Below are positions 1 through 8,586 of a stretch of DNA of 40,964 nt, in pieces. The notes under the pieces were generated by a model. The model saw nothing but the letters and a program-made list of their open reading frames with translations. It had not been told where the DNA came from and did not search any database. A program made the position numbers and the translations under genes. Within the stretch, counting starts at the first letter, position 1; every line of letters begins with the position of its first letter. The stretch is from an uncultured bacterium (GTDB lineage: Bacteria; Bacillota; Clostridia; Oscillospirales; Acutalibacteraceae), in NCBI GenBank assembly GCA_949283655.1, contig CASDTH010000011.1, forward strand, positions 1 to 40,964, in the 5' to 3' direction.

Positions 1-386
1 AAGAGAATGAACGCGTGTACAACGCAACCAGGCACTCACTAAAAATCAAAGAAAACCTACTGGCCGCACCACAAATGAAACATTGATGTTTGTTCCGCTC
101 GGGCCGCGGGGGCCCCTCCTTTTCCGTTCGGCCGGAAAAGGAGGCAAAAGGGGCCGTTCTGCACGGCCAGCGGCGGCACTGTTACGTTTTAGAATCCCTT
201 TGATGTGTTCGGCAAGCCACCCAAAAAACTCGGCCACTCACGTGGCCTCAAACATTTTGGGCGTTTGCTTTTCGCCTTTCAGGCGAAAAGTCCCCTCACG
301 GGCCCGCCGGAAGTTTGCAGAGCCTGCCGCCGTTGGCCTGCCGGTAGAGGCATCCTCAAAGCGAGACTGAAGGCCCCATTGGGTGC

Positions 387-410
387 GGTCGGGTCAAGAC
401 CCGACCCTAC
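387..410 (-). repeat. Short palindromic repeat, copy 1
   Basis: Read on the minus strand this copy begins GTAGGG and continues with an 8-bp inverted repeat around a CTTG tetraloop. The copy at 419-442 has the same layout on the plus strand: GTAGGG, inverted repeat, CTTG loop. The two are therefore inverted relative copies 8 bp apart. The stem bases differ between copies but remain complementary, which points to selection on, or origin from, a folded structure. No mobile-element gene is adjacent. Confidence 0.5.
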
Positions 411-418
411 AATCTTCC

Positions 419-442
419 GTAGGGAACGGTCTTGACCGTTCC
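419..442 (+). repeat. Short palindromic repeat, copy 2
   Basis: Begins GTAGGG, then forms an 8-bp perfect stem (423-430 with 435-442) closed by a CTTG loop. Same architecture as the inverted copy at 387-410 and similar to 7146-7168. Confidence 0.5.
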
Positions 443-544
443 GAGCTGACGGAGCCCGCAAGCCGTTCAGAGCCTCAAACAGAACGATAGGCCCAGGCGG
501 CAGCTGATGCCATCGTCTGCGTGCACTAATTCTATATTTTTATA

Positions 545-572
545 TTGACTTTTTATCTATAATTGTTATAGT
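545..572 (+). promoter_or_regulatory. Candidate sigma-A promoter for the small membrane protein
   Basis: TTGACT (545-550), 16-bp AT-rich spacer, TATAGT (567-572). It lies about 100 bp upstream of the start at 675, in a locally AT-rich stretch. Confidence 0.5.
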
Positions 573-674
573 AGAAGTGGATAAAAATTCCTGAAAATTC
601 TGCTGAAAGAGATGAGTCCCATGGTTTAACTTGGCGCTTTCCTATTGAAAATCAGGTAGAGAGAGGTGTATGCC

Positions 675-1136
675 ATGTTATACTGGGTCAAAAAAATCTT
701 TTTCTTTCTGTTCTCTGTTTTTTCCATCCTGATCCTGTTCGCATGGATGCTTTACGACCTGGATGCCGCTTTCCCCATCTATTCCAAGCTGGGGGTTGAT
801 CTTTCGATTGATTTTTTGTTCCGCGGCGATGCAATTCTCCTCCCTATCTTTTTAGCGCTGCTGTTCCCTGTGCTGGGGGCGCTGCTCTCCCTCATCTTTT
901 ACCGCAGGGAGTGCAGCGTGTGGCCGAAGCTGCTGCTGCTTTGTGCTGGGGCAGTCAGCGCGTTTGCTGCGGCTCCGGCCGAGGGCGCGATCTTTGAAGC
1001 CATGTTCCGCTATGGCAGCCCGGCCCTCTGGTGGAAAGCGGTGCTGGCCGTTTTTGCAGCCATTAATCTAGCGTGCATCATCTGGCTCATTGTGGCCATG
1101 GCAAAATACCCCAGAAAAACGTCAAAAGCAGCATAA
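675..1136 (+). CDS. Hypothetical four-helix membrane protein
   Basis: I do not recognise the family. From the ATG at 675 the product is 153 residues with about four hydrophobic segments (roughly residues 6-25, 50-75, 83-103 and 118-142) and a short basic tail ending in Lys/Arg-rich residues. It is therefore probably an integral inner-membrane protein with little soluble mass. The ATG at 675 is preferred over the in-frame GTG at 666 because the purine-rich AGAGAGG at 660-666 sits 8 nt upstream of the ATG. It appears to be a single-gene unit, with a promoter at 545-572 and a hairpin terminator after the stop. Function unknown. Confidence 0.7.
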   Translation: MLYWVKKIFFFLFSVFSILILFAWMLYDLDAAFPIYSKLGVDLSIDFLFRGDAILLPIFLALLFPVLGALLSLIFYRRECSVWPKLLLLCAGAVSAFAAAPAEGAIFEAMFRYGSPALWWKAVLAVFAAINLACIIWLIVAMAKYPRKTSKAA

Positions 1137-1163
1137 AAACGCCAAAACAAAGCAACCATTCCC

Positions 1164-1203
1164 GGCGGGGGAAGCGGGCGGCGGCCCGGCTCCCCCGCCT
1201 TTG
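1164..1203 (+). terminator. GC-rich hairpin terminator
   Basis: GGCGGGGG (1164-1171) pairs with CCCCCGCC (1192-1199) and is extended by an inner AGC/GCT pairing. It is followed by only a short T run, so termination may be weak. Confidence 0.45.
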
Positions 1204-1237
1204 CTATGTTATCGCCGCATAACATCCCACCAAAAAA

Positions 1238-1266
1238 TTGTAACTTTCCGTCCCGCGTGCTATAAT
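1238..1266 (+). promoter_or_regulatory. Sigma-A promoter of the CDF transporter gene
   Basis: TTGTAA (1238-1243), 17-bp spacer, TATAAT (1261-1266), with an extended TGC before the -10 box. Predicted leader about 30 nt. Confidence 0.75.
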
Positions 1267-1301
1267 TCGTTCTATATGATTTGAAACAGGGGATGAAGCC
1301 G

Positions 1302-2489
1302 ATGACAAAACTGCTGATAAAGCTTTTCATAAGGGATGCGGACAACGTGGATGCCCCTGCTGTGCGCACACGCTACGGCATCCTCAGCGGTGCGGTGGGG
1401 ATTGTGTGCAACCTGATCCTGATGGCTGCGAAATTCCTGATTGGTTCCTTTACCAACAGCATTGCGATCACAGCAGACGCGGTCAACAATTTATCCGACG
1501 CCGGTTCCTCCGCCGTGACGCTTTTCAGCTTTCACGCTGCCAGCCGTCCGGCGGATGACGAGCATCCCTTTGGCCACGGCCGGATGGAATATATTGCCGC
1601 ACTGTGCGTGGCATTTTTGATCCTGCTGATGGGTGTTGAGCTGGTGCGCTCCTCCATTGACAAGATCCTGCACCCGGAGCCTCTTGTTTTCAGCCTGCCC
1701 GCGCTGGCGGTGCTGCTGCTTTCAATCGGCGTCAAAATCTGGATGGCGCTGTTTAACCGCAGCCTCGGCCGCCGCATCCACTCCCCGGCCGTCGGTGCGG
1801 TCGTGATGGACAGCATCAGCGATTCGGCCGCCACAATGGTCTCCATGCTGGCGCTGATCCTCTCCCGGTTCACAGCTGTGCCGCTGGATGGCTATATGGG
1901 CGTGATCGTAGCTCTGTTTATCTTCTACACCGGCATCCAGATCATGCGGGATACCGTTGGCCAGCTGCTCGGCCAGGCCCCGGATCCGAAGCTCGTCAAG
2001 GCGCTGGAGCTGGAAATCCTTTCTTATGACGGCGTAATGGGCGTGCATGACCTGATTGTGCACGACTATGGCCCAAACCGCGTATTCGCCTCCGCACACG
2101 CCGAGGTTCCCGCTGATGAGGACATGATGAAAAGCCATGATACCATCGATCTGATCGAGCGCAGCGTCAAGCGCAAGTTTCATCTGGATCTGGTCATCCA
2201 CATGGATCCGATCGTGGTGGATAACGAGCAGGTCAATCTCCTGCGTTTGCAGACAGCGAAGGTCGCCAAGAGCATAGATCCCCGTTTTACCATCCACGAT
2301 TTCCGCATGGTAGAGGGGCCTACCCACACCAACCTGATTTTCGATTTGGTCATTCCACACGGCTGCCTCCTAAAAAAAAGCGAAATTTACGCGCAGATGA
2401 ATGATCGTCTGCACCAGCTCAGCCCCCGGTATGAAACCGTGATCACCATCGAGCACAGCTTTGTCAACGAAACTGGGCTGGAGAGCTGA
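1302..2489 (+). CDS. Cation diffusion facilitator (CDF) family metal efflux transporter
   Basis: This is a 395-residue member of the cation diffusion facilitator family, which exports divalent metals (Zn, Mn, Fe or Co) in exchange for protons across the cytoplasmic membrane. Visible hallmarks are the early motif DAVNNLSDAGSS with metal-ligand aspartates, the HPFGHGRMEYIAAL loop in the next helix, a DSISDSAAT segment matching the second metal-binding helix, and a C-terminal cytoplasmic region with the alternating beta/alpha character of the ferredoxin-like metal-sensing domain. The extra roughly 90 residues after that domain are usual in the Firmicutes subgroup with this N-terminus. The ATG at 1302 is chosen over TTG 1281 and ATG 1293 because the purine run ACAGGGG (1286-1292) lies 9 nt upstream. 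It stands alone between its own promoter and terminator. Metal specificity cannot be read from the sequence. Confidence 0.92.
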   Translation: MTKLLIKLFIRDADNVDAPAVRTRYGILSGAVGIVCNLILMAAKFLIGSFTNSIAITADAVNNLSDAGSSAVTLFSFHAASRPADDEHPFGHGRMEYIAALCVAFLILLMGVELVRSSIDKILHPEPLVFSLPALAVLLLSIGVKIWMALFNRSLGRRIHSPAVGAVVMDSISDSAATMVSMLALILSRFTAVPLDGYMGVIVALFIFYTGIQIMRDTVGQLLGQAPDPKLVKALELEILSYDGVMGVHDLIVHDYGPNRVFASAHAEVPADEDMMKSHDTIDLIERSVKRKFHLDLVIHMDPIVVDNEQVNLLRLQTAKVAKSIDPRFTIHDFRMVEGPTHTNLIFDLVIPHGCLLKKSEIYAQMNDRLHQLSPRYETVITIEHSFVNETGLES

Positions 2490-2519
2490 GCCCCAAACAT
2501 ACCATTCGGTAAAGAATCC

Positions 2520-2566
2520 CCCCACAGCCGCTGGCCTTGTAAGAGCGCCCCGGCTGTGGGGCGTTT
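2520..2566 (+). terminator. Intrinsic terminator after the CDF gene
   Basis: An 11-bp stem (2520-2530 with 2551-2561) is followed by a T-rich run, CGTTTTGCGTTTTT. Confidence 0.85.
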
Positions 2567-2724
2567 TGCGTTTTTGTGAGCGGGCCGTTTCACGCTGCCG
2601 CGTTGTAAATTGCCACAGGCATGCATATCTTTAAATCGGGAGGCCCTGCAGCCCGTGCTGCAGGGATTCGGAATAATCCGCAGCTTTTGACGCACTTATA
2701 AGTATGGAAAGGATGAATGCCCGG

Positions 2725-3981
2725 ATGAAACCCAACCGATTTTTATGCGTGCTGGCAGTGATCGTGCTTGCACTTTCGCTCCCCCTCTCCTCCTATGCCG
2801 CTCAAACCAAAATCGAAATTCCACAGCGCGTCGTCTCTGAGGAGGAGTTGCTTGCCGCAGCGCAGCCACAGGATGCACAGGCCAAAGAGCCGCAGATGAT
2901 CAAGGATGAGAATCTACCCATATCCATCAATGCAAAGGCAGCCATACTGATGGAGGCCTCCACCAAAAGGGTGCTCATGGCCTATCATGAGCATGAAAAG
3001 CTCCCTCCGGCAAGTGTAACAAAAATCATGACCCTGCTGCTCGTGATGGAAGCCTTGGACGCAGGAAAAATCGCTCTGACCGACCAGGTGACAACCAGCG
3101 CCGCAGCGGCTGGCAAGGGCGGCTCACAGATCTGGCTCAAAGAAGGAGAAACCATGACAGTTGACGAGCTGCTGAAAGCGGCCGCCGTCGGCTCCGCCAA
3201 TGACGCATGCGTAGCCTTGGCAGAGCTGATCGCCGGCAGCGAAGAGGTGTTTGTTTCGATGTGCAATGAGCGGGCTGTGCAGCTCGGCATGAAAGATACC
3301 CATTTTGAAAACTGCACAGGGCTGGATGACTCTGCCCAAAACCATGTGACCTCCGCCTATGACATCGCCCTGATGAGCGCCGAGCTGCTCCGGCACGAGC
3401 GCATTCAGAATTACACAACCATCTGGATGGATACCCTGCGCGGCGGCAAAACAGAGCTTGTTAACACCAATAAGCTCGTGCGCTTTTATAACGGCACTAC
3501 CGGCCTGAAAACCGGCACAACCAGCAAGGCGGGGCATTGCCTCTCCGCATCCGCACAGCGGGACGGGACGCATCTGATCGCCGTCGTACTCGGCAGCGAT
3601 ACAGGCGCGCTGCGCTTTGAAGCTGCCAAGGCCATGCTCAACTGGGGCTTTGCCAACTGGGAGATCGTCACCCCCAAGGTGGATCCCTCCGGCATTGCGG
3701 ACGTCATGGTTCTGCACGGGCTGCAAAACAGCATCAAGCCCGTTGTGCCGGAGGCGCAGCCCGTTCTCATCCCCAAGGGGAAGCAATCTGAGATCACGCA
3801 GCAAATCGATCTCGCCGCCAATGTGGAGGCCCCGGTGGAGAAGGGGCAGGTGCTCGGCACCGTCACGCTCAAGCTCGGCGAGGAGGAGCTCGGCCGGCTG
3901 AACCTGACCGCCGCCGGTGCTGTGGGCCGGCTGACCTTTGGGCAGGCCTTTTTGCGGCTGCTGCGGGCAATGGCAGGATGA
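2725..3981 (+). CDS. D-alanyl-D-alanine carboxypeptidase (penicillin-binding protein 5 family)
   Basis: Secreted serine peptidase that removes the terminal D-Ala from peptidoglycan pentapeptides, acting outside the membrane and limiting crosslinking. All three active-site motifs of the S11 family are present: SVTK (SxxK) in PPASVTKIMTLLL, SAN in the segment VGSANDACVALAE, and KTG in the KTGTTSKAG segment. An N-terminal signal peptide (about residues 1-25, ending near SSYAA) precedes the domain. The catalytic domain is followed by a beta-rich PBP5_C domain and a hydrophobic/amphipathic tail (QAFLRLLRAM) suited to membrane attachment. The ATG at 2725 gives the cleanest signal peptide, with AAGGA 11 nt upstream; in-frame ATGs at 2704 and 2713 are alternatives with poorer ribosome binding sites. 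DacF-like sporulation and DacA-like vegetative roles cannot be separated here. Confidence 0.92.
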   Translation: MKPNRFLCVLAVIVLALSLPLSSYAAQTKIEIPQRVVSEEELLAAAQPQDAQAKEPQMIKDENLPISINAKAAILMEASTKRVLMAYHEHEKLPPASVTKIMTLLLVMEALDAGKIALTDQVTTSAAAAGKGGSQIWLKEGETMTVDELLKAAAVGSANDACVALAELIAGSEEVFVSMCNERAVQLGMKDTHFENCTGLDDSAQNHVTSAYDIALMSAELLRHERIQNYTTIWMDTLRGGKTELVNTNKLVRFYNGTTGLKTGTTSKAGHCLSASAQRDGTHLIAVVLGSDTGALRFEAAKAMLNWGFANWEIVTPKVDPSGIADVMVLHGLQNSIKPVVPEAQPVLIPKGKQSEITQQIDLAANVEAPVEKGQVLGTVTLKLGEEELGRLNLTAAGAVGRLTFGQAFLRLLRAMAG

Positions 3982-4089
3982 GGCCACGCACGCTGCAAAA
4001 AAGGCGTAGGGTCCGCCATACGCCGCTATTGAAATGCAGGCCCTGATGTGGCGGGGCTGTGAATTTATTTTGAAAAATCACAGATAGGC

Positions 4090-4118
4090 TTGCAATCATA
4101 AGGTCAATCATGTAGAAT
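4090..4118 (+). promoter_or_regulatory. Sigma-A promoter of pgi
   Basis: TTGCAA (4090-4095), 17-bp spacer, TAGAAT (4113-4118), about 66 bp upstream of the pgi start. Confidence 0.7.
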
Positions 4119-4183
4119 GATACTAAAAGAAAAAGGGAAATGCACCACAAGATGTGGTAGCCAAAGTAAGGGGCAATGATACC

Positions 4184-5527
4184 ATGAGTATTCGTTTAGA
4201 CGACCGTTATGCGCGCGGCTTTGCGCAGCCGGAGGAGCTGGCTGCAATGGCGGCCGAGGTGCAGGCGGCGCATGAGAAGCTGCACAACGGCACCGGTGCG
4301 GGGAATGATTTTCTCGGCTGGGTGACGCTGCCTACAGCGTATGATAAAGAGGAATTCGCCCGTATCCAGGCGGCGGCGGAGCGTATCCGCAATGATTCCG
4401 ACGTTTTGATTGTGATCGGCATTGGCGGCTCATACCTCGGTGCGCGCGCTGTGCTGGAATTTATCAAATCGCCGAACTACAACCTTCTGCCGAAGCGCAC
4501 GCCGGATATCTATTTTACCGGCAACAGCATCAGCTCCACTGCGCTCGGCGAGTTGCTGACGCTGTGCGAGGGGAAGGATATTTCCGTCAATGTGATCTCC
4601 AAATCCGGCACCACGACGGAGCCGGCGGTGGCGTTTCGTGTGTTCCGCGAGCTGCTGGAGAAGAAATATGGCAAAGAAGGCGCCGCAAAGCGCATCTATG
4701 CCACGACAGACCGCGCGCGTGGCACGCTGAAGGCGTTTGCCGATCAGGCTGGCTATGAAACGTTTGTTGTGCCGGATGACGTCGGCGGGCGGTACTCTGT
4801 GCTGACGGCGGTCGGGCTACTGCCCATCGCGGTAAGCGGGACGGATATTGAAGCCCTGATGGCAGGCGCACGGGATGCGCAGAATGCGCTCATGGAGCCT
4901 GACCTGATGAAAAACGACTGCTACCGCTATGCCGCATGGCGCAATTTGCTTTACCGCAAGGGCAAAAAGATTGAGATGATGGTCAGCTATGAGCCAGCCT
5001 ACCAGATGATGAACGAGTGGTTTAAACAACTATTCGGCGAGAGCGAGGGCAAGGATGGCAAGGGCATCTTCCCTGCCTCTGCAATTTTCTCGACTGACCT
5101 GCACTCAATGGGCCAGTATATCCAGCAGGGTGAGCGCGAGCTGTTTGAGACGGTCGTGCGCTTTAAGCGCCCGCGCACGGAGCTGACAATCGAAACGGAT
5201 GCAGAGAATGTGGACGGCTTGAACTTCCTCGCAGGGAAGACGATGGATTTTGTCAACACCAAGGCCTTCGAGGGCACCCTTCTCGCCCATGCGGATGGCG
5301 GCGTGCCAAACCTTGTGCTGGAAGCTGAGGATATGGGCGAGCACACGCTTGGGTATCTGATCTATTTTCTGGAGAAGGCCTGCGCCATTTCGGGCTATTT
5401 GCTCGGCGTCAATCCCTTCGATCAGCCGGGCGTAGAGAGTTATAAGAAAAACATGTTTGCCCTGCTGGGCAAGCCTGGGTATGAAGCCCAGCGTGCTGCT
5501 TTGGAGGAACGGCTGCAAAACGGCTGA
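4184..5527 (+). CDS. pgi: Glucose-6-phosphate isomerase
   Basis: Interconverts glucose 6-phosphate and fructose 6-phosphate in glycolysis/gluconeogenesis, in the cytosol. The 447-residue length is that of the compact Gram-positive form. Family signatures visible in order are the phosphate-binding [15 protein letters not shown] segment, [14 protein letters not shown] (sugar-phosphate loop), [16 protein letters not shown], a glutamate-containing active-site region and a C-terminal Lys segment ([14 protein letters not shown]). The ATG at 4184 is used because AAGGGG (4168-4173) lies 10 nt upstream and the product then begins [13 protein letters not shown], typical of the family; the GTG at 4154 has no such site. 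It has its own promoter and is followed after 56 nt by a small P-loop gene that may be cotranscribed. Confidence 0.96.
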   Translation: MSIRLDDRYARGFAQPEELAAMAAEVQAAHEKLHNGTGAGNDFLGWVTLPTAYDKEEFARIQAAAERIRNDSDVLIVIGIGGSYLGARAVLEFIKSPNYNLLPKRTPDIYFTGNSISSTALGELLTLCEGKDISVNVISKSGTTTEPAVAFRVFRELLEKKYGKEGAAKRIYATTDRARGTLKAFADQAGYETFVVPDDVGGRYSVLTAVGLLPIAVSGTDIEALMAGARDAQNALMEPDLMKNDCYRYAAWRNLLYRKGKKIEMMVSYEPAYQMMNEWFKQLFGESEGKDGKGIFPASAIFSTDLHSMGQYIQQGERELFETVVRFKRPRTELTIETDAENVDGLNFLAGKTMDFVNTKAFEGTLLAHADGGVPNLVLEAEDMGEHTLGYLIYFLEKACAISGYLLGVNPFDQPGVESYKKNMFALLGKPGYEAQRAALEERLQNG

Positions 5528-5583
5528 TTATTTCGTTGATTGCCGCCGATGGGCGGACATTAAATATACAGGAGGAGATTACA

Positions 5584-6000
5584 ATGATATCTCTGATTAT
5601 CGGGCATAAGGGTTCCGGCAAAACAAAGCGCCTCATCCAAATGGTCAACGAGGCTGTGGAAAGCTCCAAGGGCAACGTCGTTTGCGTGGAGAAGGAAACC
5701 AAGCTCACCTATGATGTCAATTACCGCGCACGGTTGGTAGCAACGGATTATTTCGGCGTGGAAGGCTTTGATGCCTTTTATGGCTTCTTGAGCGGCATTT
5801 GCGCCGGCGATCACGATATTACGCATGTGATGATCGACGCAACCTTCCGCATCTGCGGGCGCGATTATGAGGCCCTGGCGGATTTCATGGAGAAGGTCAA
5901 AAAGCTCTCCGACCTGACGGAGGTGGAGTTTGTTTTCACAATCTCCACAGATGAAGAGGATTTGCCCAAGCGCATCTTTGATTTCTGTACAAAAGCCTGA
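5584..6000 (+). CDS. Small P-loop NTP-binding protein of unknown function
   Basis: A 138-residue protein opening with a Walker A motif, GHKGSGKT (about residues 7-14), immediately after the first beta strand. A later hydrophobic strand ending in Asp (THVMIDATFRICG) could serve as Walker B. There are no membrane segments and no other recognised domain, so it is a minimal single-domain NTPase-like fold. I recall similar short P-loop proteins as conserved hypotheticals in Clostridia but know no established role. The start at 5584 is firm: AGGAGGAG lies about 7 nt upstream, whereas the frame's earlier ATG at 5536 has no ribosome binding site. It follows pgi by 56 nt and ends in its own terminator. 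Confidence 0.8.
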   Translation: MISLIIGHKGSGKTKRLIQMVNEAVESSKGNVVCVEKETKLTYDVNYRARLVATDYFGVEGFDAFYGFLSGICAGDHDITHVMIDATFRICGRDYEALADFMEKVKKLSDLTEVEFVFTISTDEEDLPKRIFDFCTKA

Positions 6001-6022
6001 CGGGAATCAGATGGCTCCACAG

Positions 6023-6058
6023 CCGCTGCCGGGAGGAATCTCTGGCGGCGGTTTTTTT
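6023..6058 (+). terminator. Intrinsic terminator
   Basis: An 8-bp stem (6023-6030 with 6044-6051, one G-U pair) is followed by seven T residues at 6052-6058. It separates the P-loop gene from the DUF177-rpmF promoter. Confidence 0.85.
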
Positions 6059-6115
6059 CGGGCTGCAAGCCCACGAATCTTGCGGAAAAGGCTATGTAAT
6101 TCCCGCAATCAGGTA

Positions 6116-6144
6116 TTGACAAATGGATGGCCTGGCAGTATAAT
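6116..6144 (+). promoter_or_regulatory. Consensus sigma-A promoter of DUF177-rpmF
   Basis: Perfect TTGACA (6116-6121), 17-bp spacer, perfect TATAAT (6139-6144). The predicted leader is only about 22 nt. This is the strongest promoter in the window, fitting a ribosomal-protein operon. Confidence 0.92.
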
Positions 6145-6172
6145 TATCCGTGCGCTATATTTGAGGTGGAGT

Positions 6173-6667
6173 ATGTTGATTGAACTTGAAAACCTGTTTG
6201 AAAACGAGGGAGAGCGGCTCACACTGGAGCACACCTTTGATTTTTCAGGTGAAGAGTTGGGCGGCGTGCACCCCTTTGTCTCCCCGGTTCGCGTCAAGGG
6301 AGAAATCCGCAACCGCGCAGGCATTGTATCAATGCTGGCGAGGGCAGCGTTCACCTACCAGGCACCCTGTGACCGCTGCGCGGTAGACACCGTGCGGGAC
6401 ATGCTGATCCCTTTAGAGCATGTGCTGGTGACACACCTCGACGAGGAGGATACGGGCGAGTTTATCATTGTGGAGAGCATGCGGCTGGATCTCGCCGCGC
6501 TCGTGTGGGAGGATATTTTACTGGCCCTCCCCACCAAGTTTTTGTGCCGGGCAGATTGCAAGGGTCTATGCCCTACCTGTGGCAAAAACTTAAATGAAGG
6601 CTCCTGCGGCTGCCAAAAACCGGTTGACCCACGTCTTGCGGTTTTGCGTCAGCTTTTGGATCAATAA
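6173..6667 (+). CDS. DUF177 (YceD) family protein
   Basis: A 164-residue member of the DUF177/YceD family, which in most bacteria lies directly upstream of rpmF and has been linked to 23S rRNA/ribosome biogenesis. Two cysteine pairs are visible: CDRC in the middle (about residues 65-68), and a C-terminal zinc-ribbon-like cluster CRADCKGLCPTCG with a further CGC near the end. The family is usually recognised by this ending. The ATG at 6173 (or TTG at 6176) follows GAGGTG by 4 to 7 nt and lies just downstream of a consensus promoter. The open frame extends far upstream, but that part crosses the promoter and a terminator and is not coding. rpmF follows 42 nt later, so the two are almost certainly one operon. 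Confidence 0.92.
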   Translation: MLIELENLFENEGERLTLEHTFDFSGEELGGVHPFVSPVRVKGEIRNRAGIVSMLARAAFTYQAPCDRCAVDTVRDMLIPLEHVLVTHLDEEDTGEFIIVESMRLDLAALVWEDILLALPTKFLCRADCKGLCPTCGKNLNEGSCGCQKPVDPRLAVLRQLLDQ

Positions 6668-6709
6668 AACAAACCAATGTTTTCACAGCAAGCTTAAGGA
6701 GGTGCTGAC

Positions 6710-6892
6710 ATGGCGGTACCAAAGAGAAGAGTTTCAAAGGCAAGAAGGGATAAGCGCCGCTCCAATGTTTGGAAGATGGAGGCTCCGGCGCTCGTGAAGT
6801 GCCCGAACTGCGGTGAGTATAAGCGCCCGCACCGGATTTGCCAGAGCTGCGGCTTCTACAAAGGCAAGGAAATCGTGAAGAAGGACGCGTAA
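6710..6892 (+). CDS. rpmF: 50S ribosomal protein L32
   Basis: A 60-residue basic protein of the large ribosomal subunit, starting [18 protein letters not shown] as is typical for L32. It is the zinc-binding form: two CxxC pairs are present (CPNC and CQSC, about residues 27-30 and 40-43), so no zinc-free paralogue signature is seen. The start has a near-perfect ribosome binding site, AAGGAGGTG, 6 nt upstream. It forms an operon with the preceding DUF177 gene and ends at a hairpin terminator about 45 nt downstream. Confidence 0.98.
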   Translation: MAVPKRRVSKARRDKRRSNVWKMEAPALVKCPNCGEYKRPHRICQSCGFYKGKEIVKKDA

Positions 6893-6936
6893 GAGCCCTT
6901 TTGAAGCGGGTCTTCCGGCCACACGGGAAGAAAGGT

Positions 6937-6968
6937 AGAGGAGGGTCATCCTTCTCTGCTTTTTTCTT
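6937..6968 (+). terminator. Intrinsic terminator of the DUF177-rpmF operon
   Basis: An 8-bp stem (6937-6944 with 6950-6957, one G-U) with a 5-nt loop is followed by GCTTTTTTCTTT. A smaller 6-bp hairpin lies just upstream at about 6911-6931. The rest of the 329-bp gap to 7222 has no gene. Confidence 0.85.
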
Positions 6969-7145
6969 TATATGAGGTATGCATTCGCGTACAGGGATGC
7001 TGGCGGCATAAACCGTGCCGCCCGGCAGGCTCAGGCTGGCAAAATGCAGCACACTCCGAGGCCAAGCTTGGGGATTTGCCTTGGTGGCTCTGTGCTCTGC
7101 TACAAGCCGCTGATCCCGTTCCATAGCACTGAACCATGCCTATGT

Positions 7146-7168
7146 GTAGGGAGGGGCTTCTCCTCCCC
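7146..7168 (+). repeat. Short palindromic repeat, copy 3
   Basis: Begins GTAGGG like the two copies near 387-442 and carries an inverted repeat (7149-7154 with 7162-7167) with CTT in the loop. Similarity is weaker than between the first two copies. Confidence 0.35.
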
Positions 7169-7221
7169 CATCTGAATGGAAAGGAACCCTCAAAATCACT
7201 CATCGAAGGGAGGCGCGGCAT

Positions 7222-8538
7222 ATGGCCGTCACCATCGCGGCGGTTGATCCGCATTCTGCCTGTGCGCACCGCGGTGTTCGCGCTGGAGAAGTGCTCACGC
7301 ACATCAATGGACATGAGATCATCGATATTCTCGACTATCAATTCTACGCGACGGAGCAAAGGCTCACGCTCACCCTACAGAATGAGCGTGGAAAGCAGCG
7401 CCAGATAAAAATCAAAAAAGAGGAATATGCCGACCTGGGCCTCTCCTTTGACACCTACTTGATGGACCGACAGCGCCGCTGCGCCAACAAATGCATTTTC
7501 TGCTTCATCGACCAGCTCCCGAAGGGGCTACGGAAAAGCCTTTATTTTAAGGACGATGATTCCCGCCTTTCCTTCCTTTTCGGCAACTATGTGACGCTGA
7601 CAAATCTCTCTGAGCGGGAGGTGGAGCGCATCATCCAGATGCACATCAGCCCGGTCAACATTTCCGTGCATACGATGAATCCGGAGCTGCGCGTCAAAAT
7701 GATGAGAAACCCCCGCGCAGGAGAATCGCTGCAAATTATCCGGCGGTTTGCCGAGGCTGGCATCCGCATGAATACTCAGCTTGTTTTATGCCCCGGAATC
7801 AACGATGGAGACGAGCTACTATATAGCCTAACGGAGCTTGGCCGGCTCTACCCCGCCGTGCAGAGCATTGCCGCTGTTCCGTTGGGGATGACGAAATACC
7901 GCGAAGGGCTGACGCCGCTCACCCCCTACACCCACGAGGGCGCGGCGGCAGTGATCGATATGATCGAGGATTTCGCCGCGCACTTTCTCTATTTGAATGG
8001 AACGCGTTTGGCCTTTGCCGCTGATGAATTTTATTTGAAGGCAGGGCGGGAAATTCCCGCCGCCGAAGCTTATGAGGAATTTGCCCAACTGGAAAACGGC
8101 ATTGGCCTCTGGGCGCTGTTGAAGGATGAATTTTATCATGCACTGCATCTGCTGGAGGAAGAAAGCGCCCTCCCAAAGCCGCGCAGTGTGACCGTTGCAA
8201 CGGGCCAAGCCGCCGCCCCCCTGCTGAGGGAGCTGGCCGCTGCCCTGTGCCGTAAATGCCCAGCGCTGACGGTGCAGGTTATCCCCATCCGCAACGATTT
8301 CTTTGGGGAATCGATCACTGTCGCAGGGCTATTGACCGGAACCGACCTAATCGCCCAGCTGAAGGGGCGTGCGCTCGGCGAGGAGCTGCTGATCCCCGCC
8401 GCTATGCTGCGGCAGGAGGGTGATTTGTTTCTGGACGGCCTCTCCCCCGCCGATGTGGAGCGCGCGTTGGGCATCCCCGTGACGCCGTCGCCAAATGATG
8501 GCGGCCAGCTGCTGGGCCTGCTCCTTGGCGAGTATTAA
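7222..8538 (+). CDS. DUF512 family radical-SAM/PDZ-like protein
   Basis: A 438-residue member of the DUF512 family, common in Firmicutes and typically encoded directly upstream of der, as here (48 nt). The N-terminus resembles a PDZ-like domain (GVRAGEVLTHINGHEI). The next segment has the radical-SAM-type cluster CANKCIFCFIDQLPKGLR (about residues 91-108), with three cysteines spaced CxxxCxxC to hold a 4Fe-4S cluster. A TIM-barrel-like portion follows (NISVHTMNPELR, LCPGINDGDEL), then the DUF512 C-terminus. The substrate is unknown; a role in ribosome or RNA maturation is suggested only by the recurring neighbourhood with der. The start ATG has GGGAGG about 8 nt upstream. Confidence 0.9.
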   Translation: MAVTIAAVDPHSACAHRGVRAGEVLTHINGHEIIDILDYQFYATEQRLTLTLQNERGKQRQIKIKKEEYADLGLSFDTYLMDRQRRCANKCIFCFIDQLPKGLRKSLYFKDDDSRLSFLFGNYVTLTNLSEREVERIIQMHISPVNISVHTMNPELRVKMMRNPRAGESLQIIRRFAEAGIRMNTQLVLCPGINDGDELLYSLTELGRLYPAVQSIAAVPLGMTKYREGLTPLTPYTHEGAAAVIDMIEDFAAHFLYLNGTRLAFAADEFYLKAGREIPAAEAYEEFAQLENGIGLWALLKDEFYHALHLLEEESALPKPRSVTVATGQAAAPLLRELAAALCRKCPALTVQVIPIRNDFFGESITVAGLLTGTDLIAQLKGRALGEELLIPAAMLRQEGDLFLDGLSPADVERALGIPVTPSPNDGGQLLGLLLGEY

Positions 8539-8586
8539 AAGCATTTTCACCTAAAAGGATATACAACAGAGAAAGGAAGGGATGAT

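Larger units (their letters stand above)
1..540. other. Gene-free region with four hairpins
   Basis: I see no convincing coding sequence here; the short open frames lack a ribosome binding site and run through palindromes. Four perfect stems are visible: 115-126 with 133-144 (12 bp), 268-277 with 281-290 (10 bp), 387-394 with 399-406 (8 bp) and 423-430 with 435-442 (8 bp). None is followed by a clear T-tract except weakly. The density of palindromes suggests an interspersed repeat element (REP- or MITE-like) rather than a set of terminators. The last two stems are listed separately as repeat copies. Confidence 0.6.

Noticed and set aside
1..540. CRISPR-like array
   Set aside because: The hairpins differ in sequence and spacing and there are no regular repeats with unique spacers.
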